Positions 15,407-21,809 of a stretch of DNA of 21,936 nt are shown one piece after another. The notes under the pieces are model-generated. The model ran no database searches. It was not told where the DNA came from and saw only the letters and a list, made by a program, of their open reading frames with translations. This DNA is from an uncultured Bacilli bacterium. GTDB lineage: Bacteria > Bacillota_I > Bacilli_A > RF39 > UBA660. Position 1 is the stretch's first letter, and each line of letters begins with the position of its first letter. Location: contig CANPXQ010000002.1 in NCBI GenBank assembly GCA_947586295.1, positions 1 through 21,936 of the forward strand, in the 5' to 3' direction. A program made the position numbers and the translations under genes.

Positions 15407-16489
15407 ATGAAAAAAATAGTTTGGGGGTTAATTATTTTACTTATTCCATTACAAGTAGGAGCAATTAGTGCTACAAGTGCTATAGTAATGGATTTAGATA
15501 ATAATCGTATTTATTATGAAAATAATATTTATGAAAAAAGATTAATTGCTTCAATAACTAAGATAATGACAGCAATTGTGACTATTGAAAATGCCGATAT
15601 TAATCAAAAAATTACGGTAGGTGAAGAAATTTATAAAGCCTTTGGGTCAGCCATATATATTGAAGTTGGCGAAGAATTGACGCTTAAAGATTTACTTTAT
15701 GGTTTAATGCTTCGAAGTGGTAATGATGCCGCAATGGTAATTGCGAAAAATGTTGCGGGTAATATGGAAAATTTTGCTTATTTAATGAATGTAACGGCTA
15801 AAAATATTGGAATGAAAGATACTTTTTTTTATAATGCCCATGGGTTAGAAGAAGAAAATGGTAAAGGAAATATATCAACAGCATATGATATGGCCATTCT
15901 GACTAGGTATGCTTATCAAAATACGACATTTCGCGAAATTTTTGGGACTAAAAGTATAAGTGTTAAAACAAATAAAAAAACTTATACGTGGAAAAGTAAA
16001 AATAAACTAATTCATCAATATGATTATATTACGGGTGGAAAAACAGGATTTACGGAAAAAGCTCGAAGAACACTGGTAACAACTGCTAGTAAAGATAATA
16101 TTAATTTAGTTATTGTAACTTTAAATGATAGCAATGATTTCGCTGATCATATTACATTATATAATGATATTTTTACAAAATATAAGGCCTATCAAGTATT
16201 AAATAAAGATAACTTTAAAATTCAAAAAGATAAACTCTATAAAGATTATATCTTATATATTAAAGAGGATGTTTTTATACCAATTAAGGAAAAAGAAAAA
16301 AAAGATTTAAAAATAAATTATGTTTTAACTGAAAAGAAAAAAATAGTTAATGATGAAGTAATTGGTAAAGCACAAATTTATTTAAAAAATAATTTAATTA
16401 AAGAACTAAACATTTATATTAAAGAAAAAAATAATAATGAAAAACTAAGCTTTTGGCAAAAATTAATTGGGTGGTTTAAAAAATGGTAA
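15407..16489 (+). CDS. dacB: D-alanyl-D-alanine carboxypeptidase (low-molecular-weight PBP, S11 family)
   Basis: A 360-residue secreted penicillin-binding protein that removes the terminal D-Ala from peptidoglycan stem peptides. An N-terminal signal (1-19, ending VGA) leads into the transpeptidase-like domain with Ser49-x-x-Lys52 (ASITKIMTA), SGN 104-106 and KTG 212-214 (ITGGKTGFT). A smaller beta-rich C-terminal part ends in a Trp- and Lys-rich amphipathic helix (LSFWQKLIGWFKKW), the typical membrane anchor. The ATG at 15407 with GAGGG 5 nt upstream is preferred to TTG at 15395. The neighbours spmA, spmB and rluB reproduce the Bacillus subtilis dacB order, where DacB (PBP5*) lowers spore cortex cross-linking; hence the symbol, which is orthology by context. 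A vegetative DacA-like role remains possible. Confidence 0.9.
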   Translation: MKKIVWGLIILLIPLQVGAISATSAIVMDLDNNRIYYENNIYEKRLIASITKIMTAIVTIENADINQKITVGEEIYKAFGSAIYIEVGEELTLKDLLYGLMLRSGNDAAMVIAKNVAGNMENFAYLMNVTAKNIGMKDTFFYNAHGLEEENGKGNISTAYDMAILTRYAYQNTTFREIFGTKSISVKTNKKTYTWKSKNKLIHQYDYITGGKTGFTEKARRTLVTTASKDNINLVIVTLNDSNDFADHITLYNDIFTKYKAYQVLNKDNFKIQKDKLYKDYILYIKEDVFIPIKEKEKKDLKINYVLTEKKKIVNDEVIGKAQIYLKNNLIKELNIYIKEKNNNEKLSFWQKLIGWFKKW

Positions 16490-17061
16490 ATTACATTTGG
16501 ATATTTTTAATTTTAATTGGTCTTTTTTTTGCTTTATTAACAGGTAATTTTGATACTATTAATAATAGTATTTTAACTAATGGTAAAAAAGGTTTAGATA
16601 TTATTATTTCTATTTTTCCTGTAATAGTACTATGGACAGGAATAATGAAAATAGCGGAAGATTCTGGTTTATTAAAAAAATTTGCCAAGTTTGTAGAGCC
16701 GTTATTATCTCGTCTTTTTCCTAGCATTCCCAAAGATAATCCAGCGTTAGGTTATATTGCCTCCAATATTGCTGCTAATATGATGGGCTTAGGTAGTGCG
16801 GCTACTCCTTTTGGTTTAAAAGCAATGAAAGAATTGCAAGATATTAATTCTAAAAAAGATACGGCAAGTGAGGCAATGATCACATTTTTGGTTTTAAATA
16901 CAGCAGGAGTTACTTTAGTACCAACAACAGTTTTAGCATTAAGAATTGCCCATAATAGTGCTAATCCAAGTGAAATAATAATTCCAGGTATAATTGCTAC
17001 TTTTTGCTCTAGTTTTGCCGGATTATTATTAGATTATATAATTAGGAGAAGAAAAAGATGA
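16483..17061 (+). CDS. spmA: Spore maturation protein A homologue (SpmA)
   Basis: A 192-residue membrane protein with about five hydrophobic segments, of the nucleoside-recognition/Gate-domain type. Typical blocks are NGKKGLDIIISIFPVIVLWT (35-54), NPALGYIASNIAANMMGLGS and AATPFGLKAM in the middle, and TFLVLNTAGVTLVPTTVLAL. Length is close to the 196 residues of B. subtilis SpmA. In Bacillus, SpmA and SpmB are needed for spore core dehydration; the transported molecule is not known. The gene overlaps the end of dacB by 7 nt and the start of spmB by 4 nt (ATGA), so the three form one translationally coupled unit. SD GGGTGG is 8 nt upstream. It stops with TGA. Confidence 0.92.
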   Translation: MVNYIWIFLILIGLFFALLTGNFDTINNSILTNGKKGLDIIISIFPVIVLWTGIMKIAEDSGLLKKFAKFVEPLLSRLFPSIPKDNPALGYIASNIAANMMGLGSAATPFGLKAMKELQDINSKKDTASEAMITFLVLNTAGVTLVPTTVLALRIAHNSANPSEIIIPGIIATFCSSFAGLLLDYIIRRRKR

Positions 17062-17576
17062 ATTGGCTATCAAAAATAGTTATACCGGTATTTGTTATAG
17101 TTGTTGTTTTTTATGGTTTTAAGAAAAAAATAAATGTTTACGATTCTTTTTTAGAGGGAGCTAAAGAAGGATTAAAAATTACTTTAAGTATTTTTCCAGC
17201 AATAATGGCAATGGTATTCGCTATAAATATTTTTTTAGATAGTAATTTTATTTATTTTTTTCTAAATATATTTCGAGGTATTTTAAATAGTTTAAATATA
17301 CCAATAGAAATAATGCCCATGGCATTATTACGACCTGTTTCTGGTACTGCTTCTTTAGCTATAATGAATGAAATTTTTAGACAATATGGTCCTGATTCTT
17401 TTTTAGGAAGATTAGCTTCAATATTACAGGGATGTACCGATACTACTATTTATGTTTTGGCTTTATATTTTAGTTCTATTGGTATAAAAAAAATTCGTTA
17501 TTCGTTAAAGGTTGGTTTATTTGCTGATTTAATTGGTATTATAGCGGCTTTCATATTAACGATGCTTTTATTTTAA
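17058..17576 (+). CDS. spmB: Spore maturation protein B homologue (SpmB)
   Basis: A 172-residue membrane protein with about five hydrophobic segments, paralogous in build to SpmA. Diagnostic blocks are YDSFLEGAKEGLKITLSIFP (28-47), MALLRPVSGTASLAIMNEIF, and QGCTDTTIYVLALYFSSIGI near the end. Length fits the family (about 178 in B. subtilis). SpmB acts with SpmA in spore maturation in Bacillus and Clostridium. The ATG overlaps the spmA stop. The next gene (RluB) lies 60 nt on with its own SD, and a weak TATGAT sits between them, so the cassette may end here or read through. Confidence 0.92.
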   Translation: MNWLSKIVIPVFVIVVVFYGFKKKINVYDSFLEGAKEGLKITLSIFPAIMAMVFAINIFLDSNFIYFFLNIFRGILNSLNIPIEIMPMALLRPVSGTASLAIMNEIFRQYGPDSFLGRLASILQGCTDTTIYVLALYFSSIGIKKIRYSLKVGLFADLIGIIAAFILTMLLF

Positions 17577-17636
17577 ATTAATAGTTTTTTCTTAAAAAAA
17601 AGGCTAAGATATGATAAACTTTAATTAGGTGAAAAA

Positions 17637-18347
17637 ATGGAACGATTACAAAAAGTTATCGCTAATTATGGTTATACTTCAAGAAGAAAAGCAGAAGAAT
17701 TAATTAGGCAAGGGTTAGTTAAAGTAAATGGTAAAGTTGTAAGAAAATTAGGAACTAAAGTAAGTTTAAATGATATTATAAGCGTCGATGACAATATTAT
17801 AAATAAAGATATTAACTATGAATATTATTTGCTTAATAAACCTAGAGGAGTAATTAGTAGTGTAAGTGATAAAGAAAATCGAAAAACTGTTGTGGATTTG
17901 ATAAAAACGGATGCTCGTATTTATCCCGTTGGACGCTTAGATTATAATACAACGGGTTTACTAATTTTAACCAATGATGGTAATTTTGCCAATCATTTAA
18001 TGCATCCTTCTAATGAAATTATCAAAACATATGTTGCGAAACTAGAGGGTTGTATTACTAAAGAAGATATAAATACTTTAAAAAAGGGGATAGTTATTGA
18101 TAATCGTAAAGTCATAATTAAAAATTTTAAAGTAAAAGTTCGAAATTTAGAAAAAAAGACAACCTTAGTAGAAGTATCTATAGTAGAAGGACGGAATCAT
18201 ATAATTAAAAAAGTTTTTGAAAAAATGAATTTGCCGGTTCTTAAATTATCGCGAGTAGGCTATGGTTTTTTAACTATCGCTAATCTAAGATCAGGAGAAT
18301 ATCGCAAATTACAAATAAAAGAAGTAAAAAAGTTTTATAGTTTGTAA
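17637..18347 (+). CDS. rluB: RsuA/RluB-family 23S rRNA pseudouridine synthase
   Basis: A 236-residue enzyme that isomerises a uridine in rRNA. It has an N-terminal S4 RNA-binding domain (1-50: LQKVIANYGYTSRRKAEELI, VKVNGKVV) and the synthase domain with NKPRGVISSV, the catalytic GRLDYNTTGLLILTNDG (Asp102), and the closing EGRNHIIKKVFEKM. In the last motif the usual RQVRRM is changed to HIIKKV, fewer arginines than normal. Length is typical. It lies where B. subtilis has rluB (ypuL) after dacB-spmA-spmB, supporting the symbol; target position (U2633-like in B. subtilis) is inferred by analogy and RsuA-like specificity is not excluded. AGGTGA precedes the ATG by 5 nt. Confidence 0.92.
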   Translation: MERLQKVIANYGYTSRRKAEELIRQGLVKVNGKVVRKLGTKVSLNDIISVDDNIINKDINYEYYLLNKPRGVISSVSDKENRKTVVDLIKTDARIYPVGRLDYNTTGLLILTNDGNFANHLMHPSNEIIKTYVAKLEGCITKEDINTLKKGIVIDNRKVIIKNFKVKVRNLEKKTTLVEVSIVEGRNHIIKKVFEKMNLPVLKLSRVGYGFLTIANLRSGEYRKLQIKEVKKFYSL

Positions 18348-18352
18348 AAATA

Positions 18353-18361
18353 TGATATACT
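18353..18361 (+). promoter_or_regulatory. Extended -10 promoter of the gene at 18388
   Basis: TG-A-TATACT at 18353-18361 is an extended -10 element with no good -35 box. The transcript would start about 18368, ahead of the strong AGGAGG SD (18377-18382). Confidence 0.45.
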
Positions 18362-18387
18362 ATTAATGATTAATATAGGAGGTTACA

Positions 18388-19062
18388 GTGGCAATAGATG
18401 ATAGTTTAAAAGATGGAAAAGTAGATATAGAAGTCCAAATTGGTTGTTATGAATTATTACTTGAGTTAATGCAACTAAAATCTAAAAATGAAGAAGAAAA
18501 AAAGATTATTAATTACTTATCTAAAAATTTAGATTTATTATTGAAATCGGCTAAAGGAGAATATAAATTAGATAAAGATTTCTATTTATTAAATGCCCAT
18601 TTGAATTATTTAGAAAGTAGTAATAAAGAAATTCTAATTGGTTGTTTTGATTTTTTAAGTCGCAGAGCTGGTCAAGAAAAACAAGAAGAAATAGAAACGC
18701 AAAAAGAATCAACTAAAAAAACTGTTGATACTTTACAACCTAATATTATGGATGAAGAAGAAGTTTTGGATATAGATTATTTAGGTGATGCATCTACTGA
18801 TCCAATAGATGAAGTAATGCCTATTGAGGCCAAACAACTTTCTATAGATCATTTGGATTTAGATTCTTTAGTTATTGAGGAGGAACCATCAGAAGAAAAT
18901 ATAAGAAAAAATTTAATTCAAGAATTAATAACTTTAATGTATCCTAATGGTTTACAAAATATTCATATGGATGATATTATCGGTCAATTAAATTCTTGTA
19001 CTTTGGAACAATTACAAGATTTAAAAAAAGAATATACCGAACCAGATTTAACTAGATCTTAG
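18388..19062 (+). CDS. Acidic cytoplasmic protein of unknown function
   Basis: A 224-residue strongly acidic protein with no signal or membrane segment. The N-terminal third (1-95) is helical (VDIEVQIGCYELLLELMQLK, IINYLSKNLDLLLKSAKGEY, NKEILIGCFDFLSRRAG). The middle (about 96-165) is a low-complexity, Glu- and Asp-rich, probably disordered linker (QEKQEEIETQKES, DEEEVLDIDYLGDA). A C-terminal helical part (LIQELITLMYPNGLQNIHMD, QLNSCTLEQLQDLKKEY) closes it. No family recognised. Start is GTG, 5 nt after the best SD in the window (AGGAGG), suggesting good translation. It overlaps the convergent ligase gene by 11 nt. The two-domain-plus-linker design suggests an adaptor or scaffold; this is inference. 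Confidence 0.7.
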   Translation: MAIDDSLKDGKVDIEVQIGCYELLLELMQLKSKNEEEKKIINYLSKNLDLLLKSAKGEYKLDKDFYLLNAHLNYLESSNKEILIGCFDFLSRRAGQEKQEEIETQKESTKKTVDTLQPNIMDEEEVLDIDYLGDASTDPIDEVMPIEAKQLSIDHLDLDSLVIEEEPSEENIRKNLIQELITLMYPNGLQNIHMDDIIGQLNSCTLEQLQDLKKEYTEPDLTRS

Positions 19063-19930
19063 GATGTCTTAACATATTATTTTTAGTTTTTTCCGTATAA
19101 TAGATAAAAATCTCTAATTTAGGATTAATATAGTGAGCATTATTATCACTATAGTTAATAAAAGGAGATTTTTTAATTGTTTTCTTTTTTAAAACAGTAT
19201 AATAAATATTATTTTTATTACTAATAGATATTTTACCAACATAAATTAAACCTAAAGGATTTTTTTCTCCTAAATATAAACTTATAGTATTATTTTTATT
19301 TTTGGTGTAAGCTCCAATAAAAAAATAATCACTTTGAAAATTTTTAATTTTTAACCAAAAGTTTACTCTTTTGCCTGGGTAATACAAACTATCAATTTTT
19401 TTGGCAACAATTCCTTCCATATTATTGTTTTTAATAACTTGAAATAACTCTTTTCCTTTTTCTTTAAAAAATTTAACTTTTTGAAATACCATATTTTCTT
19501 TAAAATCTTCGAGAATTTTTTTTCTTTCTATTAAAGGAATATTTAATAGACTATTTCCATTATCTAAAATATCAAAACAAAAAAAGATGACCGGATAATT
19601 TTCTTGTAAAAATTGGGATTTAATTTTATCTTTGGTATGCATTCTCTCCTGAATAGGTCTTATATTAGGTAAGCCATTATCTAAATAAACTATTTCCCCA
19701 TCTAATATACAAGGAATAGTAATAATTTCTTTTATTTTTTCTAATTCGGGAAATATTTCATTTAAAATAATTCCGTTGCGACTTTTAATTATAATTTCTT
19801 TTTTGTTAATAAATATTAAAGAACGAAAACCGTCAAATTTTACTTCATATAGATAATTTTTATCATTAAAGGGTTGGGATATTTCTTCTAATAACATTGG
19901 TTTAAGTAGTAGAAATTCCTTTTTTTTCAT
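19052..19930 (-). CDS. ligD: ATP-dependent DNA ligase, LigD-type ligase domain (NHEJ)
   Basis: A 292-residue ATP-dependent DNA ligase. The adenylation motif I is YEVKFDGFRSL with nucleotide-accepting Lys31, then SRNG (Ia), LDGEIV (III), FFCFDIL (IIIa), EGIVAKK (IV) and FWLKIK (V). An OB-fold follows (FIGAYTKNKNNTISLYLGEK to the end) and the protein stops just after LRHP, the usual end of the family. It consists of the ligase domain alone: no polymerase/primase or 3'-phosphoesterase domain is attached, in contrast to mycobacterial LigD and to Bacillus LigD (ligase plus polymerase). The ATG overlaps the Ku stop by 4 nt, so Ku and ligase are co-translated and should seal double-strand breaks by non-homologous end joining. 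Confidence 0.92.
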   Translation of the reverse strand: MKKKEFLLLKPMLLEEISQPFNDKNYLYEVKFDGFRSLIFINKKEIIIKSRNGIILNEIFPELEKIKEIITIPCILDGEIVYLDNGLPNIRPIQERMHTKDKIKSQFLQENYPVIFFCFDILDNGNSLLNIPLIERKKILEDFKENMVFQKVKFFKEKGKELFQVIKNNNMEGIVAKKIDSLYYPGKRVNFWLKIKNFQSDYFFIGAYTKNKNNTISLYLGEKNPLGLIYVGKISISNKNNIYYTVLKKKTIKKSPFINYSDNNAHYINPKLEIFIYYTEKTKNNMLRHPKI

Positions 19931-20673
19931 AAAGATTCCTTTAATGATGCTTCTAAAGCTTTATATAAATCATCAATAGTTTTTTTCTTTCTTTCTTTAA
20001 CTGGTTTTATCTTTTTCCCTTTAATTTTTTTCTTTATTGCATCTTTTATGCGATTTTGGTATTCATCTTTATACTTTTGGGGTTTAAATTTATCTGTTAA
20101 ATTATCAATTAATTTTATTGCCATTTTTAATTCATTATCAGTATAGTTTTTAGCTATTTTTTCTTCTTGAATTTTTATTTCTTCTTCATAGTAAAGAGTA
20201 TTCATTATAATATTTTGATATCCAAAACGAATAGCTACATAATATTGGCGATTAAAAATATATGTTTTGGCTATCGCAACTTTTTGACTTTTTCTTAAAG
20301 CTTCTTTTAACAATTCAAAAGCTTTAGGACTTTTGTTAGGTGTTAAAATATAACTTTTATCATAGTAGACTGGGTCTATTTCATTTATATTAACAAAAGA
20401 TATAATTTCAATGGTTTTTTCATTGGTATCTTTTAATTTAGTAAATTCTTCAGTTGAAAAAGTAACATAATTATTATCTTTATATTCGTATCCTTTTACT
20501 ATTTCCGAATTTTTAACTTTTATTTTACATTGAGGACAATATCTTATAAACTCTAATCGGGTATCACATTTTTTGTGTAATAAATTAAATGTAACATTGT
20601 TATCTTTTATTGCTGAATTAAGGATAACAGGAATATTAACTAAGCCAAAAGAAATAGAAGTTTGATAATTCAT
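19927..20673 (-). CDS. ku: Bacterial Ku protein (NHEJ)
   Basis: A 248-residue Ku homologue that forms a homodimeric ring on DNA ends and recruits LigD. Family motifs are SISFGLVNIPVILNSA (6-21), EIVKGYEY (about 57-64), NEIDPVYYDKSYILTPN, FELLKEALRKSQKVAIAK and the minimal bridge region ending KYKDEYQNRI; a very basic stretch (IKKKIKGKKIKPVKERKKK) precedes the C-terminal helix. An HKKC...CPQC arrangement (His33, Cys36, Cys46, Cys49) could bind zinc; many bacterial Ku proteins show only the CxxC. No long lysine-rich tail follows. The ATG at 20673 is behind AAGGTGAT and is preferred to an upstream start at 20682. First gene of the ku-ligD operon. Confidence 0.94.
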   Translation of the reverse strand: MNYQTSISFGLVNIPVILNSAIKDNNVTFNLLHKKCDTRLEFIRYCPQCKIKVKNSEIVKGYEYKDNNYVTFSTEEFTKLKDTNEKTIEIISFVNINEIDPVYYDKSYILTPNKSPKAFELLKEALRKSQKVAIAKTYIFNRQYYVAIRFGYQNIIMNTLYYEEEIKIQEEKIAKNYTDNELKMAIKLIDNLTDKFKPQKYKDEYQNRIKDAIKKKIKGKKIKPVKERKKKTIDDLYKALEASLKESL

Positions 20674-20729
20674 TAAAATCACCTTTTATTATTATGGATA
20701 TTGTTTATTAAATTTATGCTTAAGATAAA

Positions 20730-21644
20730 TTAATGACTTTTTTGGCCTTGATAAATGTTCCTTTTTACCATTTCTTTATCAATATCATTTAAAATAACAA
20801 ATTTTTTCTTGAGCCAATCAGGGGCAACTAATTCTTCAATTATTGGGTCTCCAGTAATTCTTTCAATAACTATTTTTTCATCTAAATAGGTAAGTTCTTC
20901 ACATACAATATCAACAAATTCTTTTTCTGTTAAAAGAGCAAAATTTTCATCTTTATATCTTTTGGCTAGTTCAGTATCTTGGCAAATAAATAAAGCGTGA
21001 ATTTTAATGCCATCTATTTTTAAATTATTGAGATATTTTACGGTATTTAGCATATCTTTTTTAGTTTCATAGGGTAGGCCATTTATAATATGAGCTACGG
21101 TAAAAATCTTTTCTTTTTGCAAAGCTTTAACTGTATTTGTAAAACAATTTACATCGTGACCTCTATTTATATATTTTAATGTTTTTTCGTTGCTGCTTTG
21201 AAGTCCTAATTCTATTGTTAAAAATGTTCGTTTATTTAGTTCTTTAAAATAATTTAAGTATTCATCATTTATGGTATCGGGGCGAGTAGCGATACTTATG
21301 CCGACGACATTTGGTATTTTTAAAACAGTTTCCACTTGTTTTTTGAAATAATCTAAGGGTCCATAGGTACTTGTCCCGGCTTGGAAATATGCAATATATA
21401 AACTATTTGGCCACTTTTTTTCTAGAATATTTTTGGCATATTCAAATTGTTTAGAAATATTAGAAGTATTTATTGTAATATTACTTTTACTATAGTTAGA
21501 ACAAAAAATACAACCACCAGTAATTTTGTTAGGACAACTCAAACCTAAATCCAAAGGAACTTTAAAAACTTTTTTATCAAATTTATTTTTATAAAAATAA
21601 TTTAAAGTATGATATCTTTTATTATCTAATGAATATTTAAACAT
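20730..21644 (-). CDS. Radical SAM protein, TIGR01212/YtqA (YhcC) family
   Basis: A 304-residue radical SAM protein. The [4Fe-4S] cysteines are Cys37, Cys45 and Cys48 in SCPNKITGGCIFC, the C-x7-C-x2-C spacing of the TIGR01212 family. Before them is the KRYHTLNYFYKNKF...KVFKVPLDLGL signature; after them come YFQAGTSTYGPL, GISIATRPD, LTIELGLQSSNEKTLKYINR, AHIINGLPYETKKDML and KIHALFICQDTELAKRY, all characteristic. Members (E. coli YhcC, Bacillus YtqA) are widespread; the reaction is not settled, with a tRNA-modification link proposed for YtqA with its YtqB methyltransferase neighbour, which is not present here. SD GAGG (21659-21656) is 11 nt upstream in a small hairpin. It lies 56 nt upstream of ku on the same strand; whether it shares that transcript is unclear. 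Confidence 0.92.
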   Translation of the reverse strand: MFKYSLDNKRYHTLNYFYKNKFDKKVFKVPLDLGLSCPNKITGGCIFCSNYSKSNITINTSNISKQFEYAKNILEKKWPNSLYIAYFQAGTSTYGPLDYFKKQVETVLKIPNVVGISIATRPDTINDEYLNYFKELNKRTFLTIELGLQSSNEKTLKYINRGHDVNCFTNTVKALQKEKIFTVAHIINGLPYETKKDMLNTVKYLNNLKIDGIKIHALFICQDTELAKRYKDENFALLTEKEFVDIVCEELTYLDEKIVIERITGDPIIEELVAPDWLKKKFVILNDIDKEMVKRNIYQGQKSH

Positions 21645-21652
21645 TTTAAATT

Positions 21653-21666
21653 TAACCTCAAGGTTA
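21653..21666. promoter_or_regulatory. Small hairpin over the SD of the radical SAM gene
   Basis: TAACC-TCAA-GGTTA (about 21653-21666) is a 5-bp stem. On the minus strand the stem contains the GAGG that serves as SD of the radical SAM gene. It may tune translation or be chance. Confidence 0.3.
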
Positions 21667-21695
21667 TTTTAAATAAAAAAAAGTTATTTGTAAAG

Positions 21696-21724
21696 TTGTA
21701 TAAATAATTAAATTATTGTATAAT
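21696..21724 (+). promoter_or_regulatory. Promoter of tRNA-Thr
   Basis: TTGTAT (21696-21701), 17 bp, TATAAT (21719-21724). The start site would be near 21731, a few bases before the mature tRNA. Confidence 0.75.
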
Positions 21725-21733
21725 ATATTTACT

Positions 21734-21809
21734 GCTGGAATAGCTCAGTTGGTAGAGCAACGCCCTCGTAACGCGTAGGTCGTAGGTTCGAGTCCCACTT
21801 CCAGCACCA
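21734..21809 (+). tRNA. tRNA-Thr (anticodon CGU), CCA encoded
   Basis: A 76-nt cloverleaf: acceptor GCTGGAA/TTCCAGC fully paired, D arm GCTC-AGTTGGTA-GAGC, anticodon loop CTCGTAA with CGT at 21767-21769 reading ACG, T loop TTCGAGT, discriminator A and encoded CCA. Two stem positions do not pair: C31-C39 at the foot of the anticodon stem (21764 and 21772) and A51-C63 in the T stem (21784 and 21796). Promoter and invariant bases (U8, G18G19, T54T55C56, A58) are intact, so it is probably functional. No other tRNA is adjacent in the window. Confidence 0.92.

Noticed and set aside
17577..17636. Terminator between spmB and rluB
   Set aside because: Only an A/T run (T6 then A8) without a stable G-C stem; not convincing as a terminator.
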